Assembly: GCF_013375155.1 (NCBI RefSeq)
Contig: NZ_JABXOF010000004.1
Location: forward strand, 1-64,000
Length of the DNA: 64,000 nucleotides
Source: Serratia ureilytica
GTDB lineage: Bacteria > Pseudomonadota > Gammaproteobacteria > Enterobacterales > Enterobacteriaceae
Reading direction: 5' to 3'
The translations under genes and the position numbers were made by a program. Below are positions 1 to 9,165 of this stretch, piece by piece. The notes beneath the pieces are model-generated. The model was not told where the DNA came from, made no database searches, and was given only the letters and a program-made list of their open reading frames with translations. Position 1 is the first letter of the stretch, and each line of letters begins with the position of its first letter.

Positions 1-100
1 GTGGTCCCACCTGACCCCATGCCGAACTCAGAAGTGAAACGCCGTAGCGCCGATGGTAGTGTGGGGTCTCCCCATGCGAGAGTAGGACACTGCCAAGCAT
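1..100 (+). rRNA. rrf: 5S ribosomal RNA, 3' part
   Basis: The sequence from the first base to about position 100 is nearly identical to the enterobacterial 5S rRNA from its internal CGGTGGTCCCACCTGACC region to the 3' end. About 20 bases of the 5' end lie outside the window. It is the last gene of an rRNA operon transcribed on the plus strand. In E. coli an rRNA operon also lies upstream of metA, which supports conserved synteny. Confidence 0.97.
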
Positions 101-111
101 CAAATAAAACA

Positions 112-150
112 ACAAGCCTCATGCGAAAGCATGGGGCTTTTTGTTTTGTC
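112..150 (+). terminator. rRNA operon terminator T1
   Basis: An inverted repeat (AAGCCTCATGC, loop GAAA, GCATGGGGCTT, one G-T type mismatch) is followed by a T-rich tract. It sits 12 bases after the 5S end, as the E. coli rrnB T1 terminator does. Confidence 0.9.
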
Positions 151-184
151 TGTTATCTGGCGTTCTGCTCGAGCATGGGCATGC

Positions 185-256
185 GAAAGGCCCGTCGGGA
201 ACGGGCCTTAACGCCGCTTGCGGCGGCCCCGCAGGGGAGAGTCTCAGGATGAGACG
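185..256 (+). other. Structured spacer between the two rRNA terminators
   Basis: Three small inverted repeats follow each other: AAGGCCCGT/ACGGGCCTT at about 187-209, GCCGC/GCGGC at about 213-225, and GTCTCA/TGAGAC at 241-255. None has a T tract. The position matches the structured T1-T2 spacer of E. coli rrnB. No gene is seen here. Confidence 0.5.
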
Positions 257-262
257 AATACT

Positions 263-288
263 GTAGGACACTGCCAAGCATCAAATAA
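263..288 (+). repeat. Repeat of the 5S rRNA 3' tail
   Basis: Positions 263-288 repeat 82-107 exactly (26 bases: the last 19 bases of 5S plus 7 downstream bases). From knowledge of E. coli rrnB, the same kind of 5S-tail copy precedes terminator T2 there, so this is probably an old duplication remnant and not a functional second 5S gene. Confidence 0.85.
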
Positions 289-322
289 GCCAAGAGGCCA
301 TCCGAAAGGATGGCCTTTTTGC
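289..322 (+). terminator. rRNA operon terminator T2
   Basis: GGCCATCC, loop GAAA, GGATGGCC followed by TTTTT makes a classic intrinsic terminator. It is the second of the pair that ends the rRNA operon and shields metA from read-through. Confidence 0.93.
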
Positions 323-439
323 TTTCCGTGCCTCTCATCCTCCCTGCCAAGATCCTGACGCAGATCGCGCAATGAAACATTTTCACCTTTCCGCTGAACG
401 CTCGACATCGAAGGAAAAAAACGCTATCTTCGGGCATCT

Positions 440-463
440 AGAAGTCTAAACGTATAAATGGAT
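440..463. promoter_or_regulatory. Candidate MetJ operator (three tandem met boxes)
   Basis: Three adjacent octamers, AGAAGTCT, AAACGTAT and AAATGGAT, resemble the MetJ met box AGACGTCT to a decreasing degree. They lie 17-40 bases before the metA start. MetJ repression of metA is known in E. coli; the binding here is inferred. Confidence 0.5.
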
Positions 464-479
464 GTGTGAGGGTTAAGCA

Positions 480-1409
480 ATGCCGATTCGTGTTCCTGAT
501 GAGTTACCTGCGGTCAATTTCTTGCGCGGTGAGAATGTCTTCGTGATGACATCCTCGCGGGCAAAAACACAGGAAATCAGGCCGCTGAAAGTGCTGATCC
601 TCAACCTGATGCCAAAGAAGATCGAAACGGAAAACCAGTTTTTGCGCCTGCTTTCCAACTCGCCGCTGCAGATTGATATCCAGTTGCTGCGCATCGACAG
701 CCGCGAGTCGAAGAATACGCCGGCCGAGCATCTGAACAACTTCTACTGCGACTTCGAGGATATCCAGAATGAGAACTTCGATGGCCTGATTGTCACCGGC
801 GCGCCGCTGGGGCTGGTTGATTTCTGCGATGTTGCCTACTGGCCGCAGATCGAACGGGTCATTGACTGGGCCAAAAACCATGTCACCTCTACGCTGTTCG
901 TGTGCTGGGCGGTGCAGGCGGCGTTGAATATCCTGTACGGCATTCCCAAGATGACGCGCGAAGTGAAGCTCTCCGGCGTTTATCCGCACCAAACGCTGCA
1001 GCAGCATGCGTTGCTGACGCGCGGCTTCGACGAAAGCTTCCTGGCGCCGCATTCGCGCTATGCCGATTTCCCGACCGAGGTGATTCGCCAATATACCGAC
1101 CTGGACATCTTGGCCGAATCCGAGCAGGCCGGCGCCTACCTGTTCGCCAGCAGGGATAAGCGACTGGCGTTCGTCACCGGCCATCCGGAATACGATACAA
1201 TGACGCTGGCGGGAGAGTATTGTCGCGACAACGAAGCTGGCCTCGATCCTGCCGTACCGCTCAACTACTTCCCCGATGACAACCCCGCACTGACACCGAA
1301 AGCCACCTGGCGCAGCCATGGCCACCTGCTGTTTTCCAATTGGCTCAATTATTACGTCTACCAGATCACGCCTTACGATCTGCGCCATATGAATCCGACT
1401 CTCGACTGA
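480..1409 (+). CDS. metA: Homoserine O-succinyltransferase MetA
   Basis: Transfers the succinyl group from succinyl-CoA to homoserine, the first committed step of methionine synthesis, in the cytoplasm. The protein has 309 residues, the same length as E. coli MetA, and matches it almost throughout. The acyl-enzyme cysteine is C142 in the FVCWAVQAA segment; H235 and E237 of TGHPEYD complete the active site. The ATG at 480 has a GAGGG ribosome site 7 bases upstream (468-472) and gives the family N-terminus [10 protein letters not shown]. It is monocistronic: aceB follows after a 374-base gap with its own control region. Regulation by MetJ is likely (boxes at 440-463). Neighbouring metH, at the far side of aceBAK and iclR, is in the same pathway. 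Confidence 0.98.
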   Translation: MPIRVPDELPAVNFLRGENVFVMTSSRAKTQEIRPLKVLILNLMPKKIETENQFLRLLSNSPLQIDIQLLRIDSRESKNTPAEHLNNFYCDFEDIQNENFDGLIVTGAPLGLVDFCDVAYWPQIERVIDWAKNHVTSTLFVCWAVQAALNILYGIPKMTREVKLSGVYPHQTLQQHALLTRGFDESFLAPHSRYADFPTEVIRQYTDLDILAESEQAGAYLFASRDKRLAFVTGHPEYDTMTLAGEYCRDNEAGLDPAVPLNYFPDDNPALTPKATWRSHGHLLFSNWLNYYVYQITPYDLRHMNPTLD

Positions 1410-1423
1410 TCTTTTCTGCCTGC

Positions 1424-1447
1424 CGGCGGCTGAATCGAGGCCGCCGC
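1424..1447 (+). terminator. Possible metA terminator hairpin
   Basis: A GC-rich inverted repeat (CGGCGGC ... GCCGCCG) begins 15 bases after the metA stop. No T tract follows directly, so it may stabilise the 3' end or help Rho and need not be an intrinsic terminator. Confidence 0.35.
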
Positions 1448-1540
1448 ACTGCTCATCCTCTGCACGATCCTCTTTTTACCCGTCAATTCTCCCAAAAAAC
1501 CATTGCCTAACAACGCGTTAGTCCGTCTTTGCAATTCTAT

Positions 1541-1555
1541 TGGAACCGATTTCCT
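1541..1555. promoter_or_regulatory. IclR-like operator, distal box of aceB
   Basis: TGGAACCGATTTCCT matches the published IclR consensus TGGAAATNATTTCCA at 11 of 14 defined positions. It is in the 374-base gap upstream of aceB. In E. coli two IclR boxes control aceBAK. Confidence 0.6.
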
Positions 1556-1587
1556 TACCTGTTGATCGTGTTTTTTATCCTAACCAA

Positions 1588-1616
1588 TTGATAATAAAGT
1601 GTTAATAAAATATTTA
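1588..1616 (+). promoter_or_regulatory. Candidate aceB promoter in AT-rich upstream region
   Basis: TTGATA (1588-1593) and TATTTA (1611-1616) are spaced by 17 bases. The surrounding stretch, about 1560-1660, is strikingly AT-rich against the GC-rich genes, as expected for a strong regulated promoter region. The rest of the 1410-1783 gap shows no gene. Confidence 0.45.
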
Positions 1617-1625
1617 ATAATAAAA

Positions 1626-1640
1626 TGGAAATGGTTTTTG
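1626..1640. promoter_or_regulatory. IclR-like operator, proximal half box of aceB
   Basis: TGGAAATGGTTTTTG keeps the left half and the central T run of the IclR consensus but loses the right half. It would lie just after the proposed aceB transcription start. Confidence 0.35.
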
Positions 1641-1783
1641 ATTTTTATTTTTTGTTGGGTATTCTTAACGCTATCGGGATGAGATCTGACCAGTTTAGGA
1701 TCGTTTCATCCGCCCTGATCCACAGTGATTTCTGATGAAAATGCGCCGGTCGCCCGGGTGCAACGATGGGAAGGAGCAAGGTC

Positions 1784-3382
1784 ATGACGCAACAGATAGC
1801 AGGCACGGAGTTAAGGTTTACGCAGGGTTTCGCCGCTGCGGAGCGCCAGGTGTTAACGGATGAAGCGGTTGAATTTCTGGCGGAACTGGTGGGGAAATTC
1901 ACGCCACGTCGCAATGAGCTGTTGGCGGCGCGTGCCCGCTGGCAACAAAATATCGATCGCGGCGAATTGCCTGGGTTTATTTCGGAAACCACTTCCATTC
2001 GTGAAGGCAATTGGCAGATCCGCGGTATTCCGCAAGACCTGCGCGATCGCCGGGTAGAGATCACCGGGCCGGTCGAGCGCAAGATGGTGATCAATGCGTT
2101 GAACGCCAACGTAAAAGTGTTTATGGCGGACTTCGAAGACTCGCTGGCGCCAAGCTGGGACAAAGTCATCGACGGTCAAATCAACCTGCAGGATGCGGTT
2201 AACGGCACCATCTCCTACACCAATGAAGCCGGCAAAATCTACCAGTTGAAACCGAATCCGGCGGTGTTGATCGCTCGCGTGCGCGGCTTGCACCTGCCGG
2301 AGAAGCACGTGCTGTGGCGTGATGAAGCCATCCCCGGCGGCCTGTTCGATTTCGCGCTGTACTTCTACCACAACTATCGCCAGCTGTTGGCCAAGGGCAG
2401 CGGCCCGTATTTCTACCTGCCGAAAACCCAGTCTTGGGAGGAAGCGGCCTGGTGGAGCGATGTCTTCAGCTTTACCGAGGATCGTTTCGATCTGCCGCGC
2501 GGCACCATCAAGGCGACCGTGCTGATCGAAACTCTGCCGGCGGTGTTCCAGATGGACGAGATCCTGTATCACCTGCGCGATCACATCGTCGGTCTGAACT
2601 GCGGCCGCTGGGATTACATCTTCAGCTACATCAAAACGCTGAAGAACCACGGCGATCGCGTGCTGCCGGATCGTCAGTCGGTAACCATGGAAAAACCTTT
2701 CCTCAGCGCCTATTCGCGCCTGTTGATCAAAACCTGTCATAAGCGCGGCGCGTTCGCCATGGGCGGCATGGCGGCGTTTATCCCGAGCAAAGACGCCGAG
2801 AAAAACGCCTGGGTGCTGAATAAGGTGCGGGCGGACAAAGAGCTGGAGGCCAACAATGGCCACGACGGCACCTGGGTGGCGCACCCGGGCTTGGCGGACA
2901 CGGTGATGGAGGTGTTCGGCAACGCATTGGACGATCGTCAAAATCAGCTGGACGTGCTGCGTGAGCAGGATGCGCCGATCAGCGCCGCCCAACTGCTGGA
3001 GCCGTGCGACGGCGAACGCACCGAAGCGGGGATGCGCGCCAATATCCGCGTGGCGGTGCAGTACATCGAAGCCTGGATCTCCGGCAACGGCTGCGTGCCG
3101 ATTTACGGTTTGATGGAAGATGCGGCGACGGCGGAGATCTCCCGTACGTCTATCTGGCAGTGGATCCACCACGAGAAGAGCCTGAACGACGGGCGCCCGG
3201 TCACCAAGGCGCTGTTCCGCCAGATGTTGCAAGAAGAGATGTTGGTGGTGCGTGAAGAAGTAGGGGAAGCGCGCTTTAACGCCGGCCGGTTCGAAGAGGC
3301 GGCGGGCCTGATGGAGCGCATCACCACGCAAGATGAATTAATCGATTTCCTGACGTTGCCCGGCTATGAGCTGCTGGCCTGA
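1784..3382 (+). CDS. aceB: Malate synthase A
   Basis: Condenses glyoxylate with acetyl-CoA to malate, the second enzyme of the glyoxylate bypass. The protein of 532 residues (E. coli AceB has 533) matches that enzyme along its full length, including the ISETx[14 protein letters not shown] and [11 protein letters not shown] segments and the [13 protein letters not shown] active-site region. An in-frame ATG exists at 1766, but the ATG at 1784 is chosen: AAGGAG lies 7 bases before it and it gives the family N-terminus. It is the first gene of aceBAK; aceA follows after 41 bases. IclR-like boxes upstream and the nearby iclR gene suggest repression when acetate or fatty acids are not being used. 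Confidence 0.97.
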   Translation: MTQQIAGTELRFTQGFAAAERQVLTDEAVEFLAELVGKFTPRRNELLAARARWQQNIDRGELPGFISETTSIREGNWQIRGIPQDLRDRRVEITGPVERKMVINALNANVKVFMADFEDSLAPSWDKVIDGQINLQDAVNGTISYTNEAGKIYQLKPNPAVLIARVRGLHLPEKHVLWRDEAIPGGLFDFALYFYHNYRQLLAKGSGPYFYLPKTQSWEEAAWWSDVFSFTEDRFDLPRGTIKATVLIETLPAVFQMDEILYHLRDHIVGLNCGRWDYIFSYIKTLKNHGDRVLPDRQSVTMEKPFLSAYSRLLIKTCHKRGAFAMGGMAAFIPSKDAEKNAWVLNKVRADKELEANNGHDGTWVAHPGLADTVMEVFGNALDDRQNQLDVLREQDAPISAAQLLEPCDGERTEAGMRANIRVAVQYIEAWISGNGCVPIYGLMEDAATAEISRTSIWQWIHHEKSLNDGRPVTKALFRQMLQEEMLVVREEVGEARFNAGRFEEAAGLMERITTQDELIDFLTLPGYELLA

Positions 3383-3423
3383 ACTTTCCCAATCAACCCT
3401 ACATGACTGAAAGGATAAAAATT

Positions 3424-4731
3424 ATGTCTACCTCTCGCTCTCAACAGATCCAGCAGCTGGAACAGGAATGGAAATCGGCCCGTTGGGAAGGCATTACCCG
3501 CCCTTACAGCGCTGAAGACGTGATCAATCTGCGCGGTTCGGTCAACCCGGAATGCACCCTGGCGCAAAACGGCGCCGCCAAACTGTGGGCGTTACTGAAT
3601 GGCAAGGCGCGCAAAGGCTACGTGAACTGCCTGGGCGCGCTGACCGGCGGCCAGGCGCTGCAGCAGGCCAAAGCCGGCGTCGAGGCCATCTACTTGTCCG
3701 GTTGGCAGGTGGCGGCCGACGCCAACAGCGCGGCCGCCATGTACCCTGACCAATCGCTGTATCCGGTGGACTCGGTGCCGAAGGTGGTCGAGCGCATCAA
3801 CAACACCTTCCGCCGCGCCGATCAGATCCAATGGGCGAACCAGATTGAGCCGGGCAGCAAAGGGTACACCGATTATTTCCTGCCGATCGTCGCTGATGCG
3901 GAAGCCGGCTTCGGCGGCGTATTGAACGCCTTTGAGCTGATGAAAGCGATGATTACCGCCGGGGCCGCCGGGGTGCACTTCGAAGATCAGCTGGCGGCGG
4001 TGAAGAAATGCGGCCATATGGGCGGCAAAGTGCTGGTGCCGACGCAAGAAGCGATCCAGAAACTGGTCGCCGCGCGCCTGGCGGCCGACGTGCTCGGCGT
4101 GCCGACGCTGGTGATCGCCCGTACCGACGCCGATGCGGCCGACCTGCTGACCTCTGACTGCGATCCGTATGACAGCGCCTTCGTCACCGGCGAGCGTACG
4201 GCGGAAGGCTTCTTCCGTACCCATGCCGGCGTCGAGCAGGCGATCAGCCGCGGTCTGGCTTATGCCCCTTACGCCGATATGGTGTGGTGCGAAACCTCAA
4301 CGCCGGATCTGGATGCCGCCCAGCGCTTCGCCGACGCCATCCACGCCAAATACCCAGGCAAGCTGCTGGCCTACAACTGCTCGCCGTCGTTCAACTGGAA
4401 GAAGAACCTCGACGACCAGACCATCGCCCGCTTCCAGCAGGCGCTGTCGGACATGGGCTACAAGTATCAGTTCATCACGCTGGCGGGCATCCACAGCATG
4501 TGGTTCAACATGTTCGACCTGGCGCACGCCTATGCGCAGGGCGAAGGGATGAAACACTACGTCGAGAAGGTGCAGCAGGCGGAGTTCGCCGCGGTGGAGC
4601 GCGGTTACACCTTCGCGTCGCACCAGCAAGAGGTGGGCACCGGTTACTTCGACAAGGTCACCACCATCATTCAGGGCGGCGCCTCTTCGGTCACCGCGCT
4701 GACCGGTTCGACGGAAGAACAGCAGTTCTGA
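3424..4731 (+). CDS. aceA: Isocitrate lyase
   Basis: Splits isocitrate into glyoxylate and succinate, bypassing the two decarboxylation steps of the TCA cycle. The 435-residue protein matches E. coli AceA (434). The isocitrate lyase signature KKCGHMGG is at 194-201 with the catalytic cysteine C196. The ATG at 3424 is preceded by AAAGGA; a start seven codons upstream at 3403 lacks a comparable site and is not conserved. The gene follows aceB by 41 bases, so the two are cotranscribed. A terminator-like hairpin follows at 4761-4785 and probably reduces transcription into aceK. Confidence 0.98.
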   Translation: MSTSRSQQIQQLEQEWKSARWEGITRPYSAEDVINLRGSVNPECTLAQNGAAKLWALLNGKARKGYVNCLGALTGGQALQQAKAGVEAIYLSGWQVAADANSAAAMYPDQSLYPVDSVPKVVERINNTFRRADQIQWANQIEPGSKGYTDYFLPIVADAEAGFGGVLNAFELMKAMITAGAAGVHFEDQLAAVKKCGHMGGKVLVPTQEAIQKLVAARLAADVLGVPTLVIARTDADAADLLTSDCDPYDSAFVTGERTAEGFFRTHAGVEQAISRGLAYAPYADMVWCETSTPDLDAAQRFADAIHAKYPGKLLAYNCSPSFNWKKNLDDQTIARFQQALSDMGYKYQFITLAGIHSMWFNMFDLAHAYAQGEGMKHYVEKVQQAEFAAVERGYTFASHQQEVGTGYFDKVTTIIQGGASSVTALTGSTEEQQF

Positions 4732-4760
4732 TGCGGCAAGCTTGAAGACGTTTCACCCGG

Positions 4761-4785
4761 AGCCTGCATGCGCAGGCTTCTTTTT
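4761..4785 (+). terminator. Terminator-like attenuator between aceA and aceK
   Basis: AGCCTGC, loop ATGC, GCAGGCT (a perfect 7-bp stem) is followed by TCTTTTT. It lies 30 bases after the aceA stop and 16 bases before the aceK start. It has the form of an intrinsic terminator inside an operon and could explain low kinase output relative to isocitrate lyase. Confidence 0.75.
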
Positions 4786-4800
4786 CTGGCGGGGGTAAGG

Positions 4801-6555
4801 ATGGCGGCAAAACTGGAGTTGTTGATCGCACAGACGATCCTGCAGGGCTTCGATGCGCAGTACGGCCGCTTTCTGGAAGTGACCGCCGGCGCGCAGCAGC
4901 GCTTTGAGCAGGCGGACTGGCCGGCGGTGCAGCAGGCGATGAAAAAGCGCATCCATCTGTACGACCATCACGTCGGTCTGGTGGTGGAGCAGCTTAAATG
5001 CATCACCGGGCAGAAATATTTCGACGCCGACTTCCCCAGCCGGGTCAAAGCGGTCTATATCGACCTGCTGCCGGACTACCCGCGTTTTGAGATCGCCGAA
5101 AGCTTCTTCAACTCGGTCTATTGCCGGTTGTTCAAGCATCGCGATCTGACGCCGGACAAGCTGTTCGTCTTCAGTTCGCAGCCGGAACGGCGTTTTCGCG
5201 ACATTCCGCGTCCGCTGGCGCGCGATTTTACCCCCAATGGCGATCTGCCGGCGATGCTGCGCAGCGTATTGAGCGATCTGCCGCTGCGGTTGCCGTGGGA
5301 GGATCTGACACGCGATATTCGCTACATCACTCAGGCGCTGCAACGCGCCTTCAGCCCACAGCAACTGACGGGGGCGACCTTCCAGATCGCCAACGAGCTG
5401 TTCTATCGCAACAAGGCCGCCTGGCTGGTCGGCAAGTTGCGCTTGGCCGACGGCGTTTACCCGTTCCTGTTGCCGATTCACCACAGCGAATCGGGCGCGC
5501 TGTTTATCGACGCCTGCCTGACCGGCAAGGCCGAGGCCAGCATCGTCTTCGGTTTCGCCCGCTCTTATTTCATGGTCTACGCACCGCTGCCGGCGGCGAT
5601 GGTGGAGTGGCTGCGCGAGATCCTGCCGGGCAAGACCACCGCCGAGCTGTACATGGCGATCGGCTGCCAAAAACACGGCAAAACCGAATGCTATCGCGAA
5701 TACCTGACCTTTATGGCGCACTCACAGGAACAGTTCATCATCGCGCCGGGCGTGAAAGGCATGGTGATGCTGGTGTTCACCCTGCCGTCCTTCGATCGGG
5801 TGTTTAAAGTGATCAAGGATGAGTTCGCCCCGCAGAAAGAGGTGACGCAGGCGCAGGTGATGGCTTGCTATCAGCTGGTGAAAGAGCACGATCGCGTCGG
5901 GCGCATGGCGGATACCCAGGAGTACGAAAATTTCGTCGTCGACAAGGCGCGTCTCAGCCCTGAGCTATTGGCGGAGCTGCGGCGTGAAGTGCCGGGCAAG
6001 CTGGAAGATCTCGGCGATCGCATCGTGATCAAACATCTGTATATGGAACGGCGCATGACGCCGCTGAACCTGTATCTGGAGCAGGCCAACGACCAGCAAA
6101 TGCGCGATGCGATTGAAGAGTACGGCAACGCGATCAAGCAGTTGGCCGCCGCCAATATTTTCCCCGGCGATATGCTGTTCAAGAACTTCGGCGTGACGCG
6201 CCACGGGCGTGTGGTGTTCTACGACTACGACGAGATTTGCTACATGACCGAGGTCAACTTCCGCGACATTCCACCGCCGCGTTATCCGGAGGACGAGCTG
6301 GCCAGCGAGCCGTGGTACAGCATCGCGCCCAACGATGTGTTCCCGGAAGAGTTCCGCCACTTCCTGTGCGGCGATCGGCGCATTCGGCAGGTGTTTGAAG
6401 AGTTGCACAGCGATCTGTTTACCGCGGAGTATTGGCGCGGGTTGCAGCAGCGCATCCGCGAGGGGCATGTGGAAGACGTGTTCGCTTATCGTAAGAAGCA
6501 GCGGTTCAGCCAGCGCAGCGGGGCGGCGCTGCCGGCCGCCACCGCTGCGATGTAA
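4801..6555 (+). CDS. aceK: Isocitrate dehydrogenase kinase/phosphatase
   Basis: Bifunctional enzyme that phosphorylates and dephosphorylates isocitrate dehydrogenase, deciding how much isocitrate goes to the TCA cycle or to AceA. It has 584 residues (E. coli 578) and shares the [20 protein letters not shown] start, the [15 protein letters not shown] and [18 protein letters not shown] segments and the [16 protein letters not shown] nucleotide-binding region. The start is taken at 4801 ([11 protein letters not shown]). An in-frame ATG at 4768 lies in the loop of the upstream hairpin, and the residues it would add are not a family feature. The gene ends one base before the stop codon of convergent eda, so the two transcripts must meet. 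Confidence 0.96.
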   Translation: MAAKLELLIAQTILQGFDAQYGRFLEVTAGAQQRFEQADWPAVQQAMKKRIHLYDHHVGLVVEQLKCITGQKYFDADFPSRVKAVYIDLLPDYPRFEIAESFFNSVYCRLFKHRDLTPDKLFVFSSQPERRFRDIPRPLARDFTPNGDLPAMLRSVLSDLPLRLPWEDLTRDIRYITQALQRAFSPQQLTGATFQIANELFYRNKAAWLVGKLRLADGVYPFLLPIHHSESGALFIDACLTGKAEASIVFGFARSYFMVYAPLPAAMVEWLREILPGKTTAELYMAIGCQKHGKTECYREYLTFMAHSQEQFIIAPGVKGMVMLVFTLPSFDRVFKVIKDEFAPQKEVTQAQVMACYQLVKEHDRVGRMADTQEYENFVVDKARLSPELLAELRREVPGKLEDLGDRIVIKHLYMERRMTPLNLYLEQANDQQMRDAIEEYGNAIKQLAAANIFPGDMLFKNFGVTRHGRVVFYDYDEICYMTEVNFRDIPPPRYPEDELASEPWYSIAPNDVFPEEFRHFLCGDRRIRQVFEELHSDLFTAEYWRGLQQRIREGHVEDVFAYRKKQRFSQRSGAALPAATAAM

Positions 6556-6556
6556 A

Positions 6557-7198
6557 TCAGGCCTGGGCGCCCGCGACGGCGGCGCGCGCCAGTTCGGTAA
6601 TGCGCGCGTAGTCGCCGCTTTCGAGCGCGTCCGCCGGCACTAGCCAGGAGCCGCCGATGCACAGCACGCTTTTCAGCGCCAGATAGCTGCGGTAATTGTC
6701 CGGCGAGATGCCGCCGGTCGGGCAGAAACGCACCTGCGGGAATGGGCCGCCGATCGCCTGCAGCGTTTTTACGCCGCCGTTGGCTTCCGCCGGGAAGAAT
6801 TTAAATTCGCGCAGGCCGTAATCCATGCCCTGCATCAGCTCGGAAACGGTGCTGATGCCCGGTATAAGGGGAATGGAACCGGCGGTGGCGGCTTTGAGCA
6901 GCTCGTCGGTCAGCCCCGGGCTGATGGCGAACTGTGCGCCGGCCTCGGTCACTTCCCGCAGCTGCTGCGGATTGATCACCGTACCGGCGCCGATGATCGC
7001 TTCCGGCACCTCTTGGGCGATGGCGCGAATGGCGTCCATGGCGCAGGCGGTGCGCAGCGTCACCTCCAGCACCCGCACGCCGCCGGCGACCAGCGCTTTC
7101 GCCAGCGGCACCGCATGTTCCAGCTTGTTGATCACGATGACCGGCACCACCGGCCCCGCCGTCAGGATCTGCTCGGCGCTTGTTGTCCACTTGTTCAT
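6557..7198 (-). CDS. eda: 2-keto-3-deoxy-6-phosphogluconate aldolase
   Basis: Cleaves KDPG to pyruvate and glyceraldehyde 3-phosphate, the last step of the Entner-Doudoroff pathway; the enzyme also acts on 4-hydroxy-2-oxoglutarate. At 213 residues it matches E. coli Eda throughout. The Schiff-base lysine is K133 in EFKFFPAE, and E45 lies in RVLEVTLRT. It is the last gene of the gntK-gntU-edd-eda run, 54 bases after edd. No terminator is visible between eda and convergent aceK; their stops are one base apart. Confidence 0.98.
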   Translation of the reverse strand: MNKWTTSAEQILTAGPVVPVIVINKLEHAVPLAKALVAGGVRVLEVTLRTACAMDAIRAIAQEVPEAIIGAGTVINPQQLREVTEAGAQFAISPGLTDELLKAATAGSIPLIPGISTVSELMQGMDYGLREFKFFPAEANGGVKTLQAIGGPFPQVRFCPTGGISPDNYRSYLALKSVLCIGGSWLVPADALESGDYARITELARAAVAGAQA

Positions 7199-7252
7199 GC
7201 TGACGTTCTCCTCTGTGGCCGCCGCCAGGCGGCGATGCGGCCAGGCTATCGA

Positions 7253-9067
7253 TTAAAATTTGATGCAGCAGGCGCCCTGCTCGGCGCCTGACAGCTGGCT
7301 GCGCAGCGCGCCGAACAGCTCGCGGCCGCAGCCGATGTGTTCGGCGCTCAGATCGGGTTGGCAAGGCGTGCGCCGCGCCAACTCGTCGGCGTCGACCAGC
7401 ACCTGCAGCTCGCCGCTGCGGCCGTTGACGCGGATCGGATCGCCGTCGCGCACTTTCGCCAGCAGGCCGCCGGTATAGGCTTCCGGGGTGACGTGAATGG
7501 CGGAAGGCACCTTGCCGGAGGCGCCGGACAGGCGGCCGTCGGTCACCAGCGCCACTTTGAAGCCGCGATCCATCAACACGCCCAGCGGCGGCATCAGCTT
7601 GTGCAGCTCTGGCATGCCGTTGGCCTGCGGCCCCTGGAAGCGCACCACCACCACGCAATCGCGATCCAGCTTGCCGGCTTCGAACGCCGGCACGATATCG
7701 TGCTGGCTGTCGAACACCACCGCCGGCGCTTCGATGATCTGGTTATCGGCGGGCACCGCCGAAGTTTTCATCACTGCGCGGCCCAGATTGCCGGCCATCA
7801 CTTTGGTGCCGCCATGATGTTCGAACGGCTGGGCCACGCTGGCGATCACGCTGGCGTCGAGCGAGCCGGCCACGCCTTCGCGCCATATCAATTGGCCGTT
7901 GTCCAGCCACGGTTCCTGGGTGTAGCGGCGCAGGCCGAAACCGGCCACGGTGTGCACGTCTTCGTGCAGCAGGCCGTGTTGCAGCAGCTCGCGCACCACC
8001 AGCGGCACGCCGCCGGCGGCCTGGAATTGGTTGATGTCGGCCGGGCCGTTCGGGTAGATGCGGCACAGCAGCGGCACCGCCTCCGACAGCTCCGAGAAAT
8101 CGTCCCAGGTGATGATGATGCCCGCCGCCCGCGCCATCGCCACCAGATGCATGGTCAGGTTGGTGGAGCCGCCGGTGGCCAGCAGCGAGACGATGCCGTT
8201 CACCACCACTTTCTCGTCCACCAGGCGGCCGATCGGCAGGTAGTTGCCGGCGGTATCGGTCAGTCGGGTCACCTGGCGCGCGGCGGCATCGTTCAGCGCG
8301 TCGCGCAGCGGCGTGTCCGGATGGACGAAGGAGGCGCCCGGCAGATGCAGACCCATCACTTCCATCACCATCTGGTTGGTGTTGGCGGTGCCGTAGAAGG
8401 TGCAGGTGCCGATGCCGTGATAAGAGGCCGCCTCGGCCTCCAGCAGCGCCAAACGGTCGGCCTTGCCCTCGGCGTACAGCTGACGCACGCGCACTTTTTC
8501 CTTGTTCGGCAGGCCGCTGCTCATCGGGCCGGCCGGCACGAACAGCGCGGGCAGGTGGCCGAAGGAGAGGGCGGCCATCACCAGCCCCGGCACGATCTTG
8601 TCGCAGATGCCGAGGAACAGCGCGCCGTCGAACATATTGTGCGACAGGCCGATGGCGGCCGACATGGCGATCACGTCGCGGCTCATCAGCGACAGCTCCA
8701 TGCCGTCCTGCCCCTGCGTCACCCCGTCGCACATCGCCGGCACGCCGCCGGCCACCTGGCCCACGGCGCCGACCGCCTTCAGCGCCTGCTTCAGCCGCTG
8801 CGGGTAGTGTTCGTACGGCTGGTGGGCCGACAGCATGTCATTGTAAGCAGTGATGATGGCGATATCGCTGCGCACCATGTTTTTCAGCGACGCCTTGTCA
8901 TCGGGCTGACAGGCGGCGAAGCCGTGGGCCAGGTTGCCGCAGGCGAGCTGCGCGCGGTGGACGGTTTGGGAGCGGGCCGCCTCGATACGCGCCAGATAGG
9001 CGGCGCGGCTGGCCTGGGAACGGTCGATGATGCGCTGTGTGACACGGGACAAGGTTGGATTAATCAT
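7253..9067 (-). CDS. edd: 6-Phosphogluconate dehydratase
   Basis: Dehydrates 6-phosphogluconate to KDPG; an iron-sulfur enzyme of the IlvD/Edd family. The 604 residues (E. coli 603) show both family signatures: CDKIVPG after GALFLGI, and [16 protein letters not shown] near the C-terminus, plus the [15 protein letters not shown] segment. It lies 54 bases before eda and 98 bases after the gluconate permease gene, all on the minus strand. It is therefore probably read from the GntR-controlled promoter upstream of gntK, with a possible extra start in the 98-base gap. Confidence 0.98.
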   Translation of the reverse strand: MINPTLSRVTQRIIDRSQASRAAYLARIEAARSQTVHRAQLACGNLAHGFAACQPDDKASLKNMVRSDIAIITAYNDMLSAHQPYEHYPQRLKQALKAVGAVGQVAGGVPAMCDGVTQGQDGMELSLMSRDVIAMSAAIGLSHNMFDGALFLGICDKIVPGLVMAALSFGHLPALFVPAGPMSSGLPNKEKVRVRQLYAEGKADRLALLEAEAASYHGIGTCTFYGTANTNQMVMEVMGLHLPGASFVHPDTPLRDALNDAAARQVTRLTDTAGNYLPIGRLVDEKVVVNGIVSLLATGGSTNLTMHLVAMARAAGIIITWDDFSELSEAVPLLCRIYPNGPADINQFQAAGGVPLVVRELLQHGLLHEDVHTVAGFGLRRYTQEPWLDNGQLIWREGVAGSLDASVIASVAQPFEHHGGTKVMAGNLGRAVMKTSAVPADNQIIEAPAVVFDSQHDIVPAFEAGKLDRDCVVVVRFQGPQANGMPELHKLMPPLGVLMDRGFKVALVTDGRLSGASGKVPSAIHVTPEAYTGGLLAKVRDGDPIRVNGRSGELQVLVDADELARRTPCQPDLSAEHIGCGRELFGALRSQLSGAEQGACCIKF

Positions 9068-9165
9068 GCCTTCCTCACATTGCTGTTGTTATAGTCGCCG
9101 CCTGTGGCGGTGCCCCCGGGGGTGATTTGCAGCCCTGGTGTGCAAGGCCGGGGGCGATTTAGGAT

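Noticed and set aside
263-288. A second 5S rRNA gene
   Set aside because: Only the last 19 bases of 5S are present, and the arrangement is the ordinary T1/T2 spacer type of enteric rRNA operons.
1645-2169. Open frame of 174 codons opposite aceB and its leader
   Set aside because: Runs across the aceB control region and the start of aceB with no start signal or domain.
7337-9094. Open frame of 585 codons opposite edd
   Set aside because: Same pattern as above; repetitive His/Gln-rich sequence and full overlap with a well supported gene.
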